Part shown: one piece after another, positions 1-9,192 of the stretch
Position numbering within the stretch: the first letter of the stretch is position 1
How the letters are laid out: the number at the start of each line of letters is the position of its first letter
Assembly: GCA_024697185.1 (NCBI GenBank)
Contig: JAILGB010000028.1
Coordinates: forward strand, 1-62,214
From: Opitutales bacterium
Lineage (GTDB): Bacteria > Verrucomicrobiota > Verrucomicrobiia > Opitutales > UBA953
Length of the DNA: 62,214 nucleotides
Direction: 5' to 3'
Position numbers and translations under genes: made by a program
The notes under the pieces: generated by a model
What the model was told of the DNA's origin: nothing
Databases searched by the model: none
Seen by the model: the letters and a program-made list of their open reading frames with translations, nothing else

Positions 1-593
1 ATTTCAGTCCAACCCGGCGTCATTTTGATTTCGGAGATAAACGATGTCAGGGAAATGTCATTCTTCTGCTGGTCGAGCGCCGCCAATTTGATAACGGCTC
101 CACGAATCCAGGGCGAGCCTTCGATAGACTTGTAAGGCCCGAAGAAATTCAAAAAGCTTTCGACGATTTCCAGGGAACGGGCGACATTCCCGCGCATCAA
201 TTCGTTGCGCGCCAAATCGATCCGAGGATCGTTTTGCGGCCACTCGAACTTTGTGATTTCACTCAGTCGATGACTTTTTTCAAAAGAAACGCCATCGGCT
301 GTCGTTTCTGTCTTCGTAATGGAAAAGCCTTTGTTGTCCTGTTTTAAATTTGCCAATTTCTTGCTGGCATAGACAATTTTCCGCTCCGCCTTCGGGTAAA
401 AGAGTTTGGGGTAGTTCACCTCCCAAACGTCGCCCTTGGTGAAATAAACGGTAAAAGAAGGCTGGCGCGAAGACTGTTCTTCTTTTTTGGAAGCTTCAGG
501 TTTTGCCGCCGGTTCCTCTTGCGCGACAGCTGCGGGAACGAAAGCGGTCAGTGCCAAAAAAGATAATGACAATGTTTGAAAAATATGCTTCAT
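1..593 (-). CDS. Secreted protein of unknown function, C-terminal part outside window
   Basis: The reading frame starts with ATG at 593 and runs open to base 1, so at least 197 codons are present and the C-terminus is missing. The first 24 residues or so (MKHIFQTLSLSFLALTAFVP, then AAVAQ) form a good Sec signal peptide with an Ala-x-Ala type cleavage site. An E/K/A-rich stretch follows, then a soluble region with the segment ARNELMRGNVARSLEIVESF, which resembles one helical TPR-like hairpin. I do not recognise the family. The start lies 21 bp after the stop of the large exported TPR protein, so the two are probably co-transcribed and may work together in the periplasm. One GCGGGAACG word (532-540) encodes the VPA of the signal peptide. 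Confidence 0.75.
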   Translation of the reverse strand, partial: MKHIFQTLSLSFLALTAFVPAAVAQEEPAAKPEASKKEEQSSRQPSFTVYFTKGDVWEVNYPKLFYPKAERKIVYASKKLANLKQDNKGFSITKTETTADGVSFEKSHRLSEITKFEWPQNDPRIDLARNELMRGNVARSLEIVESFLNFFGPYKSIEGSPWIRGAVIKLAALDQQKNDISLTSFISEIKMTPGWTE

Positions 594-614
594 AGTTTCA
601 ATAATTGCTAAAAA

Positions 615-3600
615 TTAACGTTTTTCCGATGTGCTTGAGGACGCGGGAGCGTTAGTCACCGGTGCCGGCGGCGTCCACGGGCAAGTCAACGCGCGTTTTG
701 CCGCTTCTTTGGCTTCCGGCGTGTCGAGGAACTTGCTGTCCTTCATATTCATTTCGTAATAGATCTGGCCGGCGGCGTCGCGCTGACCTTTTTTCTCTTC
801 GAAAAGAATACCGGTCCGCAACATCGCCTTTGCCGCAAACTCCGGATATTTTTTCCATGTAAGATAGCAGATGCGATAGTTGCCGATCGCAGCATCATAT
901 TTGTTTTCGCGCTCGTCCAATTGTCCTTTGTAATAGAGCGATGCCGCCGTCATATAACCGCGCCACTCTTTGGTTGCGCCGATGTAGTCCAATTCCTTCC
1001 GTGCCATTACATATTGCAAGTTTTTGTTTTCAATATCACATTTTCTTGCATCTTCGGGTCCCATTTCGATCAGCGCGATGGCTTTCCCGAGGCGGATGCC
1101 GGATTCTTTTTCGTAGGCGATAGCGCTATCGAGCGCGTCGTTAAAGGCGTTGTAGGCTTCGACATATTTTTTCTGGTCGAGCATGATTTGCCCATAGCCG
1201 TAAAAACCGAAGTCTGCCGATGTGGACCCGCGATAGTTGTCTTTCAGATAGACATAGAACGGCAATGCGTCCTGCGGTTTGCCCTTTCTCACAAGATAGT
1301 CGCCGACAATGGCGAGGATACGCGGGCTCAATTCGTCCGGTTTGAACGTTATCGCAATCGACTGCAGGTTGCGGTCGCGCTCCTCGTCGTTGCGCAGGCT
1401 GTCAAAAATGATAGCGCGAGCGTAGAGACCGCGGGCACGTCCGATCAAAGTCGTCTTCGGCGAAGTTGTTTTCAGATTGAGCAGTTCGATCATTTCATCT
1501 GCCGCCTTCGCCGCCGTATATTCGTTAGGATCGGGTTCCGAAGGGGTTTCCGCATTGGCGACACGCCTGCGCTTGACATTTTTAGCCAGTCGGAAAGCCA
1601 AGTTGTCAATCAAGACTTCGACATTGTCTTGTGCGGGATCGTCAAAATTTCTCAAAATAGCGTCCGCCAAAGTTTTTTTCGCATCCTGGCGCGCTTTTTC
1701 GAGTGCCTCTTTGCCTTCTTTTCTGGCTTTCTTTTCCGTATAAGCAATGATTTTATTCAAATAATCCATTGCTGCGGACGCATTGGGATTCCAATCGTAA
1801 AATGTCTGGTAGAGTTCCAGCAGGCGATCGTATTCCCCACGTTGTGAAAGCAGCGTCTGCAGTTTTGTCATCGCCGAATCAAGGGTTTCCGAGTTGTTGC
1901 GGGAACACTTTGCCGCGATGATATAGGCACGAATCATTTCGTTGACCAAACGTGCTTTTTGCACTTCTTCGGTCGCCGTCAATTTGCGTGCTTTTTTGCC
2001 CTTGGGCGAAAGTTCATCGATTTGACGTTCGTAGGCGTCGCCGATCAGCATATAGATTTCCGAACGTTGATGGGTGATGCTTTCCTTCGCGTTATAGACA
2101 TCGCTCATCGCGAACGGCAAATCTTTGTCCGCTTTCAATTTCGCTTCCGGGGCGACGACTTCACTCATAACGTCTTTGTCCGCGATATCGTAATAATCGC
2201 GAATCCACTGGCGGCATTCGGTGAAGACTTCCTCCAGATTTTCCTTGTTGCGGGCGGCATCCTTGTATTTGACGCCAAACTTTGTAATCGCACGGCGATA
2301 ACGCGCGTCCGGCATAAATTGTCCGCGCGGATTATCCTTCATATATGTCTCGAGCGCCTCGACGGTTTCTTTATAGAAGCCGCTATAAAAATACAGCAGG
2401 CCTTTGCGGTATTGCACTTCTTCGACGGCTCCCGTAAAAGCTTTTTTCTTGCCGTAGGTTTCGACAAACTTGTCGATTAAGGCGATCGTATCCTTTGTCG
2501 CTTGGGTCAATTTTGGCTGATAGCCGGGCTTGCCCATGCCGACAATGTCTTCGGCTTTGACACCGAGACCCCACGGACAACGCGCGAACCAGGAGGTGAT
2601 CACATACCAGTCGAGTTCGCATTGTGAAGCCATCTGCAAAGTCTTGACATTCTTCTTCACCCATTCGAAATTTTCAATCGCCTTGATATAATCGCCCTGC
2701 TCGAACGAAATCTGTCCGATCATCAATGAAACCTCGCCCAATTCGTCCGCCTTGGGGTATTTTTGAACAAACGCGCGGCACATCTCCTGCGCCTTTGCCG
2801 AACGTCCCAATGCGCGCTCTGTGAGAATGTAATAATAGGTCGCGAGAGTGATCATCGAAAAATCCGGATGGTTTTCGACCACATCCCCGAACGCGATATA
2901 AGCCTCCCAAGTTCTGCCCAATGTAAACAGACAGGCACCGATACGGAAGGAAATCATCGCATCGTAGTCCTTGTTTTCATCGACCATCTTCTTGTTGTCT
3001 TCAATCTCTTCGTAGGCAGCCTGCAATTTTTCAAGTTCGGCCTCCTGCTGGTCTGTCATATCGGCTTCCGCACCGCCAACACGCTCTTTAAAAGATTCCA
3101 ATTTTTTCCTGACCGTTTCAATTGCCGGATTGAAATATTCAACCAGGGCGTCTTTGCGCAAAACCTTTTGATAACGGTTCAAGGCGCTCTTCAGCAATTC
3201 GTTGCGAATCGCTTCGTCATCTGCCTCCAGGGCGTTTTGGAAATAAGCGTCACCTAAGCTCAAACCTTGAATATTCGAACGGATAATCGATGCCGGATCC
3301 TTGGAGCCCGCGCTGTCGATTTCCGCTTTCAAAGCCTCCGCTTCGGCGCGTTTTCCCTCTTTCAAATAGATTTCGACGAGTTTTTGTTTCGCCTCGATCG
3401 CCTCAGGCGTGTTGGGGGCGCCCTGTGTCAATGTTTTCAAAATCAACTCCGCCGTCGCCAAGGCTTTCTTCTTTTCCGCATCGCCCTTGGGCTCCGCCTC
3501 TTTTTGGAGAACGTCCGTCAAAATAACCTTGGCCTTCAACTTCTGATCGCCCTTTGAGAGGGGGCTTTTGTCAATAAATTCAAGCGTCACGCGCGCCCTT

Positions 3601-4025
3601 TCCCATTGGCCGAGTTTCATATAAACCGACGCCAAGGAAATTTTTGAATCGATCCGGCGATCGTTATCGGGATCTTCCGTTCCCTTGGGGTAAAGATCAC
3701 AGAACGGCTCGAGCAGTTTGAGCGCATTGTCCCAGTCTTCTTTTTGGTAATAGGCTGTCGCCAGGAGGTAATCGACAATCGCCTTCGATTTGCTGTCGAG
3801 CTGGGAAACGCATTCCAAGCGCAACTTATTGAACTTTTCGATACAAGAATCCAATTTACCCTCTTGCAATTCTTGGATACCGCTCATCAGCATTGTGGTC
3901 ATTTCCTTTCGAGAAATACCGCCTTTCGGTTTTTGTTGAGCTAACAGTTCCGGAGTCGAAGACAAAGCACCAAAGGCGATAATCAATGACGCCAACGACA
4001 AGTGCGCGATTTTTGTATAGTTCAT
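615..4025 (-). CDS. Large exported TPR-repeat protein
   Basis: This codes for about 1136 residues. I chose the ATG at 4025 because it gives a signal peptide (MNYTKIAHLSLASLIIAFGA, ending near LLAQQ); an in-frame upstream start at 4124 would run into a terminator hairpin belonging to the preceding gene. The rest is almost wholly alpha-helical, with repeated TPR-type units such as YFQNALEADDEAIRNELLKS, AFGDVVENHPDFS, QISFEQGDYIKAIENFEWVK and ALPFYVYLKDNYRGS. The C-terminus is a low-complexity tail (PPAPVTNAPASSSTSEKR). It probably acts as a periplasmic or cell-surface scaffold, perhaps gliding- or secretion-associated, but no enzyme motif is seen. It is unusual locally in containing none of the GGGAACG words over 3.4 kb. 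The gene for another secreted protein follows 21 bp downstream. Confidence 0.85.
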   Translation of the reverse strand: MNYTKIAHLSLASLIIAFGALSSTPELLAQQKPKGGISRKEMTTMLMSGIQELQEGKLDSCIEKFNKLRLECVSQLDSKSKAIVDYLLATAYYQKEDWDNALKLLEPFCDLYPKGTEDPDNDRRIDSKISLASVYMKLGQWERARVTLEFIDKSPLSKGDQKLKAKVILTDVLQKEAEPKGDAEKKKALATAELILKTLTQGAPNTPEAIEAKQKLVEIYLKEGKRAEAEALKAEIDSAGSKDPASIIRSNIQGLSLGDAYFQNALEADDEAIRNELLKSALNRYQKVLRKDALVEYFNPAIETVRKKLESFKERVGGAEADMTDQQEAELEKLQAAYEEIEDNKKMVDENKDYDAMISFRIGACLFTLGRTWEAYIAFGDVVENHPDFSMITLATYYYILTERALGRSAKAQEMCRAFVQKYPKADELGEVSLMIGQISFEQGDYIKAIENFEWVKKNVKTLQMASQCELDWYVITSWFARCPWGLGVKAEDIVGMGKPGYQPKLTQATKDTIALIDKFVETYGKKKAFTGAVEEVQYRKGLLYFYSGFYKETVEALETYMKDNPRGQFMPDARYRRAITKFGVKYKDAARNKENLEEVFTECRQWIRDYYDIADKDVMSEVVAPEAKLKADKDLPFAMSDVYNAKESITHQRSEIYMLIGDAYERQIDELSPKGKKARKLTATEEVQKARLVNEMIRAYIIAAKCSRNNSETLDSAMTKLQTLLSQRGEYDRLLELYQTFYDWNPNASAAMDYLNKIIAYTEKKARKEGKEALEKARQDAKKTLADAILRNFDDPAQDNVEVLIDNLAFRLAKNVKRRRVANAETPSEPDPNEYTAAKAADEMIELLNLKTTSPKTTLIGRARGLYARAIIFDSLRNDEERDRNLQSIAITFKPDELSPRILAIVGDYLVRKGKPQDALPFYVYLKDNYRGSTSADFGFYGYGQIMLDQKKYVEAYNAFNDALDSAIAYEKESGIRLGKAIALIEMGPEDARKCDIENKNLQYVMARKELDYIGATKEWRGYMTAASLYYKGQLDERENKYDAAIGNYRICYLTWKKYPEFAAKAMLRTGILFEEKKGQRDAAGQIYYEMNMKDSKFLDTPEAKEAAKRALTCPWTPPAPVTNAPASSSTSEKR

Positions 4026-4095
4026 AAAATAATTTATGTAAATTAACGAGAAAGGGGTTCTCGCGAGGGTAAGGATGTAACCAATGATAAAAGCA

Positions 4096-4137
4096 TACAG
4101 GCGTTCCCGCAAGATAATTTTCACGGGAACGCCTGTA
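4096..4137 (-). terminator. Hairpin terminator built from an inverted GGGAACG pair
   Basis: Perfect 14-bp arms TACAGGCGTTCCCG (4096-4109) and CGGGAACGCCTGTA (4124-4137) enclose a 14-nt loop, 15 bp after the ubiE stop. On the minus strand the stem is followed by a T-rich stretch (TGCTTTTATC). Both arms contain the recurrent uptake-like word, so this doubles as a paired copy of that element. Confidence 0.75.
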
Positions 4138-4151
4138 AAACGATTTAAAAA

Positions 4152-4880
4152 CTACAACGGTTTTTGCGCGCGATGAATCGCGACAATCGAAAATGTATAA
4201 GGCTCCGCCTCCACATTTTCAAAGCCCGCCTTTCTTAATTCTTCCGAAAAGCGATCGCGGTGCGGGAACGCGGCAATCGAATCTCTCAAATATTCATACG
4301 CGCCCTTGTCGCCGGTGATCACCGCGGCAAAGATCGGCAAAACGAATTTGAGATAAAAATAATAGAAGGGTCTGAAAAGTTTCGTCGGCTGGGAAAATTC
4401 CAAAATAAACGCATGCCCGCCCGGCTTTAAGACGCGCAGCATTTCCTTAAGCCCTTTTTCCCGGTCCTCAAAATTGCGAACCCCATAGGCGATTGTCAGC
4501 GCATCCAAAGAATTGTCCGCAATCGGCAAATTCAGGCAGTCGCCCTCTTCAAACCGGACAAGCGGCAGGTTCCCACGCCCTTCTTTCGCCATCCGCGCCA
4601 AAAACCGTTCCTGACGCGCTCTCGCGATAGCCAACATCGGCGCGCAAAAATCATAGGCGGAAATCCGCGTTCCCGCCGAAAGTTTTTTTCGCAACAAAAA
4701 TGCGATATCCCCACTGCCCGTCGCCAGATCCGCGACCGACTCGGGACGGACTTTGCGCACTTTGCGCGCCAAACACAATGCCCAAAAACGACAAATCCCG
4801 CCGCTCAACAAAAGATTTGTCAAATCATAGCGTCCGGCGATCCCGCCAAACATTTTTTGAACTTTTTTTCCTTCCGTCAT
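4152..4880 (-). CDS. ubiE: Demethylmenaquinone/ubiquinone C-methyltransferase UbiE/MenG
   Basis: This 242-residue protein has the full UbiE/MenG pattern. It starts with a KVQKMFGGIAGRYDLTNLLL segment like the family F-x-x-I-A-x-x-Y-D-x-x-N motif, followed by the SAM-binding motif I DLATGSGD (residues 51-58), the acidic post-motif, the signature TIAYGVRNFEDREKGLKEML and the LKPGG loop. It is expected to add the C-methyl group to demethylmenaquinone (or the ubiquinone precursor) at the inner face of the membrane. No other quinone biosynthesis gene is in the window, so MenG versus UbiE activity cannot be told apart. It sits 14 bp downstream of the TIGR03790-type gene and is followed by a strong hairpin, so it closes the truB-to-ubiE transcription unit. 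Confidence 0.93.
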   Translation of the reverse strand: MTEGKKVQKMFGGIAGRYDLTNLLLSGGICRFWALCLARKVRKVRPESVADLATGSGDIAFLLRKKLSAGTRISAYDFCAPMLAIARARQERFLARMAKEGRGNLPLVRFEEGDCLNLPIADNSLDALTIAYGVRNFEDREKGLKEMLRVLKPGGHAFILEFSQPTKLFRPFYYFYLKFVLPIFAAVITGDKGAYEYLRDSIAAFPHRDRFSEELRKAGFENVEAEPYTFSIVAIHRAQKPL

Positions 4881-4894
4881 AAAAACCGTTTCCG

Positions 4895-6559
4895 CTATTT
4901 TTTATATTTTTTGACTTCCTCCAACCACTCACCGAGACGCGTTCCTGTGAGATGATTTTCCTTTACAAAGGCAATGGCCTCCTCCAGCACGGCTTTTCGG
5001 TATTTAGAGACAATTTGATCCGACGGCCGCGCGAGCAGTTCTCCGTAAATCGTTGCCGCCTCCGCCTTGCGTCCGTGAGCCGCCAGCCATCGTGCCGTTT
5101 CCAAAAGCAGACCGACATTTTCCCGACGCATATCAAGCAAAGTCGGACCTGTCCAAACAGAGAGCGTCTTCCCTTCGTTTTCTTCTGCCGCCACAAAAAA
5201 TTTCCCCGCCAAACCCGCTGTAAAAAGCTTCAGCTCCCGCCCGACAATCTCCGCCTTGCGGCTGTCTCCGCGGGAACGCGCATAGTTGACAGTTCTCATA
5301 AAAATATATTGGGACAAGGGTGACGGATGCAGTTTTGCTCGCATCTGTTGCAAATAAAGCTGTTCCTTGATATCTTCCGCGAACGGACGATAGAGCGGAT
5401 CGCCGACAATAATGCCCTGCCAGCTCAAAACCGGCGTTCCCGCAAATGCCGCTTCAATCAACGTCTCACCCTTTGCCAGCGATTCCATTACAAAATGCGG
5501 ATGGAGCGAAAACGACAAAAACGGCTCATAGACATTGCCGAATGTCGCCACAGCCCCGCGATCAATCAAGGATGCACACCATTCTTTGCGATCCCGCAAA
5601 GTCGTTGCCGAAAAACTGTGGAGGTGAAACGCAACCGTTCCCGCTGGAAAATAAAAATCCGGATCCTCGATAAAGCCGCTCGCCCGACGCGCATACCAGC
5701 CAAAATAAAAAACGGGAGCGTCATAGCGCGTCGTCTGCCCCAAAAGCTTTCCCGTGTTCTCCAAAGTCATATCGTAGCCGAGGTCTTTCAAAATTTTTGC
5801 CGTTTCATCAAACCATTTGTTACCCTCCGCATACGGCCCGCCCTTGTCAACATACGCGCGCCCCGCGGGACCGCCCGCCCGCTCCGCTTCGATACTGCGC
5901 GTCACGATGCGTTTGGCGGCATCAAACGACGGTCCGTCAAGCCGGCAGACACGCACTGTCATTTTTTGCATTTCCGCTTCGGGAGTCTTTTTAAAAAACG
6001 GATTTTTGGAAGGGCCGCCGAGCGGCAGGTTCGGCACCGCCAGCAAAGCCAGTTCGCTATCGACACTCGCGCAATTGACGGCGAGCGCCTCTTGCATCAA
6101 GGATTTGCCGTCTTTATCCGCTGTCTCCGGCATCAACGCCTGATCGTTGGCGACACGCAACGGGACACCGCGGCAAACAAGCAGACAGTCCACCTTTAGC
6201 CCGAGCGCCGCATCCTCCATTCCGATATCTCTTTGATACTCGACTAAAGCAGCCCCCGCGGGATCGAGCTCCTTCGAAAGCGCAACTTTTTTCAACAGAC
6301 CCCGATCGATCAAATTTTGCAACAGACGATTGCGAATCGCCGAATACTCGCGACGCTCAATCGTCTCCTTTTTCGACATTTCAAACGCAATGATGTTTTC
6401 CGCGGGAACGCCGCGTTTTTCACAATAAAAATTCGCCAACGCCACAGACTCCTCGTCGGCCGCGTTTGCCAAAAGGTAAATTTTTTCGGGAACGATTTCT
6501 GCCGAAACCCCGATCGAAAAAGCCGAAAACGCAAAAAGGAACGCAAATATTTTCTTCAT
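4895..6559 (-). CDS. Exported TIGR03790-family protein
   Basis: Start chosen at the ATG at 6559, 4 bp after the upstream stop; an in-frame start at 6592 would lie inside the previous gene and precede the signal peptide. The 554-residue product begins MKKIFAFLFAFSAFSIGVSA, a clear signal peptide. Next comes the segment VALANFYCEKRGVPAENII, typical of TIGR03790 proteins found in Verrucomicrobiota and Planctomycetota, then blocks DCLLVCRGVPLRV, VFYFGWYARR and GAVATFGNVYEPFL. The middle part looks like an alpha/beta fold and the C-terminal 150 residues are helical (AAEENEGK to LEEVKKYKK). The biochemical role of this family is not established. It lies between the heptose-type nucleotidyltransferase and ubiE in a tightly spaced operon. 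Confidence 0.8.
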   Translation of the reverse strand: MKKIFAFLFAFSAFSIGVSAEIVPEKIYLLANAADEESVALANFYCEKRGVPAENIIAFEMSKKETIERREYSAIRNRLLQNLIDRGLLKKVALSKELDPAGAALVEYQRDIGMEDAALGLKVDCLLVCRGVPLRVANDQALMPETADKDGKSLMQEALAVNCASVDSELALLAVPNLPLGGPSKNPFFKKTPEAEMQKMTVRVCRLDGPSFDAAKRIVTRSIEAERAGGPAGRAYVDKGGPYAEGNKWFDETAKILKDLGYDMTLENTGKLLGQTTRYDAPVFYFGWYARRASGFIEDPDFYFPAGTVAFHLHSFSATTLRDRKEWCASLIDRGAVATFGNVYEPFLSFSLHPHFVMESLAKGETLIEAAFAGTPVLSWQGIIVGDPLYRPFAEDIKEQLYLQQMRAKLHPSPLSQYIFMRTVNYARSRGDSRKAEIVGRELKLFTAGLAGKFFVAAEENEGKTLSVWTGPTLLDMRRENVGLLLETARWLAAHGRKAEAATIYGELLARPSDQIVSKYRKAVLEEAIAFVKENHLTGTRLGEWLEEVKKYKK

Positions 6560-6563
6560 CGTC

Positions 6564-7073
6564 CTAAATCGTTCCCGCCGTTGCCGCGGCATTAATTTTG
6601 GCTATCAAAGACGTCGTCGAAAAACCCGGCAAAAACGGCAGGAATTTTATCGCCGCCCCGACATCCTGCAGCGCGGCGCGCTCATCCGCGTTCAAAGTTT
6701 CGAGGGTATAGTCGCCCGCCTTGGCATATACATCCGGTTTTAACAGGCGAATCTCCTTGTCTAAGCGCGGCGTATGAAAAAAGAAGATACCGCTCACAAA
6801 TTCCAGCGCTCCCAGCGTAAAAGCGCGCTCGAGATCCCCCTGCACCGGACGCGTCGGCCCCTTGAGCGCCCGCACCGAATCCGCCCCGTTCAAGCCAATC
6901 CACAACTCATCGCCCAGCTTGGCAGCCTCCCGCAAATAATAGACATGCCCGCAATGCAAGAGATCAAAACAGCCGTTGGTCAAAACAATCGTCTTGCCGC
7001 GTTCCCGCAAAAATTCACGGCGGGCGACCGCATCCGACAAATTTTCAAACAGTTTTGGATTATCGTTCAGCAT
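6564..7073 (-). CDS. HldE/RfaE2-like sugar-phosphate nucleotidyltransferase
   Basis: A 169-residue single-domain nucleotidyltransferase. The class motif TNGCFDLLHCGHVYYL (HxGH at residues 40-43) and the later KAGDYTLETL and FLPGFSTTSLI segments match the C-terminal domain of HldE, which makes ADP-heptose from heptose 1-phosphate and ATP. The kinase domain of bifunctional HldE is absent, so this is the free-standing form (RfaE2/HldC-like). It would supply the inner core of LPS or an S-layer glycan, though activity on another sugar phosphate is possible. A GTG at 7088 is an alternative start adding five residues; I prefer ATG 7073. It sits 18 bp after truB and 4 bp before the TIGR03790 gene. 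Confidence 0.85.
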   Translation of the reverse strand: MLNDNPKLFENLSDAVARREFLRERGKTIVLTNGCFDLLHCGHVYYLREAAKLGDELWIGLNGADSVRALKGPTRPVQGDLERAFTLGALEFVSGIFFFHTPRLDKEIRLLKPDVYAKAGDYTLETLNADERAALQDVGAAIKFLPFLPGFSTTSLIAKINAAATAGTI

Positions 7074-7091
7074 AAAAAAAATTCTCACTCA

Positions 7092-7823
7092 CTAAATAAG
7101 CGCTACCGCGGGAACAAATTTTGAAACCGGCATCAGTCGCGCCAATCGCGCGGCATCGCTCATCGCCTCCAGTTCCTCGATAGTGACCGCGTCTTCGATC
7201 TTAAAATCCCCCGAAGCGACACGACGCAACGCCGACAAAAATCCGCCCGGCCCCAAATTGCGTCCCAAATCGTGAGCCAAGGTCCGCACATAGGTCCCTT
7301 TGGAACACTCGACACAAAAACCCGCCGCCGTTTTTTCTGCTGTCGCCGTCCAATCCGTCAATTCAAATTTTGAAATATGAATAAAGCGTTTTTCGCGCTC
7401 GACTTCCTTTCCCTTGCGTGCGGCTTTGTAGAGCGGTTGACCATTGATTTTTATCGCCGAGAACATCGGCGGGATCTGATATTGGTCACCTTCCATCGCC
7501 TTCATCGCCGCGGCAACCGACTCGCGCGTCATTGTCGCGGGAATATCGCGGCGTTCCATCACCTCGCCTTCCGCGTCTTGCGAATTTGTCACAAATCCAA
7601 AAGTCACCTCTCCCGTATAAACCTTGGACTGGCTCATCAAATACTGGGACGCCTTGCAAGCTTTACCGACTAAAACAATCAAAAGTCCCGTCGCCATCGG
7701 ATCAAGCGTTCCCGCATGCCCGATATGCCGTGTATGCAAAAGCCCCCGCATCTTGGCAACCACATCATGGCTCGTCCAATCCCGAGATTTGTCGATCAGT
7801 AAAATTCCGTTCGCTTCGTCCAT
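7092..7823 (-). CDS. truB: tRNA pseudouridine(55) synthase TruB
   Basis: This 243-residue protein begins with the TruB signature NGILLIDKSRDWTSHDVV, followed by HIGHAGTLDPMATGLL, whose Asp41 is the catalytic aspartate. The FSAIKINGQPLYKAARKG block and CSKGTYVRTLAHDLG near residue 175 are also diagnostic. It converts U55 of the T loop in tRNAs to pseudouridine. The protein is shorter than E. coli TruB, as is common outside Proteobacteria, ending soon after the core domain without a clear PUA domain. The start at 7823 follows a terminator that separates it from the tRNA-Lys gene, so truB may be the first gene of its unit. In many bacteria truB pairs with ribF; here ribF is 6 kb away. Confidence 0.94.
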   Translation of the reverse strand: MDEANGILLIDKSRDWTSHDVVAKMRGLLHTRHIGHAGTLDPMATGLLIVLVGKACKASQYLMSQSKVYTGEVTFGFVTNSQDAEGEVMERRDIPATMTRESVAAAMKAMEGDQYQIPPMFSAIKINGQPLYKAARKGKEVEREKRFIHISKFELTDWTATAEKTAAGFCVECSKGTYVRTLAHDLGRNLGPGGFLSALRRVASGDFKIEDAVTIEELEAMSDAARLARLMPVSKFVPAVALI

Positions 7824-7837
7824 AATCCCAAGTATAA

Positions 7838-7863
7838 ACAAAAAACCTCGCTGACGCGAGGTT
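7838..7863 (-). terminator. Rho-independent terminator of tRNA-Lys
   Basis: On the minus strand AACCTCG and CGAGGTT form a 7-bp stem with a 6-nt loop, followed directly by TTTTTTG. It lies 8 bp after the encoded CCA end of the tRNA. Confidence 0.8.
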
Positions 7864-7871
7864 CTTAAAAG

Positions 7872-7946
<75 letters not shown>

Positions 7947-8032
7947 ATTAAAATGTATCTCTCATTCTGCCATTTTTTCACAAACAACGCAAGAAATTTT
8001 TCCGTCTCCCCCAAACACAGCCACCCGCAAGC

Positions 8033-9178
8033 TCAATTGCGTTGGCCGCGATAGATGCGCAGCACGCGTTTGGTGATGGAAACGAGCGCTTCCCAGGGAA
8101 TGCAATCCCCCCATTCACAAAAAGTTTCGATGCTGACACATTCGTCGCCGTCGCTGCCGATGATAGTCACTTTGTCGCCGACCTGCACTTCCGGCGCGTC
8201 GGTCAAATCTACAAGCGTCTGATCCATCGTCACCCTTCCGAGCACGGGAACGCGTTTTCCACGCACGAGAAAATGTGCTTTGTTGCTCGCCGCAGTCGGA
8301 ATGCCGTCCCCGTAACCTGCCGTCACGATGCCGATTCGCGTCTCGCGATTGAGCGTGTAAGTGCGATTGTAACTCACGGGAACGCCCGCCGGCATCATTT
8401 TGATCAGACCGATACGCGAATGAAAAGACAAAACGGGATCCGGCGCGATTTTTTCAAAAATCGTTCCCGCGGCAGGTTTCAAGCCATATTGAATAATTCC
8501 GGCGCGAATCGCATTAAAAACTCCGTCGCGCACCATCGAGTCAAGCCCGGCGGAATTGTCCGCATGGATTCGCAATCCCCGACGCAAGTCTTCCGGGAAG
8601 CGGTTGATGACGGACAGGAAACGCAAGCGTTGCAGTTCCGTAAATTCGAGAGAAGTGTCCGCCGATGAAAAATGTGTAAAGACTCCGCAAAATCTCAAAT
8701 TCTTTTTTGCCGCAATATGCAATGCCAGCGGGAGCGCCTCCGCATGCCAAACACCCATGCGTCCCATTCCCGTATCAATTTTCAAATTGACGGACAATTG
8801 CGTTCCCGCATCGGCAGCTAAGGCGTCGAAGCGGTCCGCTTCATCGGCGTTTGAAATCGCGGGAACGAGATTTTCGGCAATAATCGTTCCAAACTCTTCC
8901 GGCAGTGAAGGACCCAAAATATAGATTTCAGCCTGTGGCGCCACATAGCGCACGTCTGCGCCTTCGCGAGCATTGGCGACGGCAAAACTGTCGATCCCGC
9001 ATTGCAACAGCCGTTCGACGATATACGCGACTCCGTGACCGTAAGCGTCCGCCTTGACGACCGAAATATAGTGAATACCCTCCGGGATCGCCTCCTTGAT
9101 CTTGCCGACATTGCGTTCGAACGCAGCCAGATCGATTTCCGCCCAGACACGAGGCAAATGAGAACTTTCCACAATCAT
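8033..9178 (-). CDS. alr: Alanine racemase
   Basis: This 381-residue fold-type III PLP enzyme interconverts L- and D-alanine for peptidoglycan. The PLP lysine lies in VVKADAYGHG (Lys42), the N-terminal W-A-E-I-D-L-A-A block is typical, and AGYGDGIP near residue 285 supplies the second catalytic tyrosine region. RVTMDQTLVDLTD and GDKVTIIG form the C-terminal beta domain. The length is normal for the family. It starts 14 bp after the stop of the Nudix gene, and the intervening sequence is A/T-rich with no Shine-Dalgarno. The gene carries six GGGAACG words, in several frames, for example the AGT of the segment AAGTIFEK. Confidence 0.95.
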   Translation of the reverse strand: MIVESSHLPRVWAEIDLAAFERNVGKIKEAIPEGIHYISVVKADAYGHGVAYIVERLLQCGIDSFAVANAREGADVRYVAPQAEIYILGPSLPEEFGTIIAENLVPAISNADEADRFDALAADAGTQLSVNLKIDTGMGRMGVWHAEALPLALHIAAKKNLRFCGVFTHFSSADTSLEFTELQRLRFLSVINRFPEDLRRGLRIHADNSAGLDSMVRDGVFNAIRAGIIQYGLKPAAGTIFEKIAPDPVLSFHSRIGLIKMMPAGVPVSYNRTYTLNRETRIGIVTAGYGDGIPTAASNKAHFLVRGKRVPVLGRVTMDQTLVDLTDAPEVQVGDKVTIIGSDGDECVSIETFCEWGDCIPWEALVSITKRVLRIYRGQRN

Positions 9179-9192
9179 TATTTATAAAAAAT

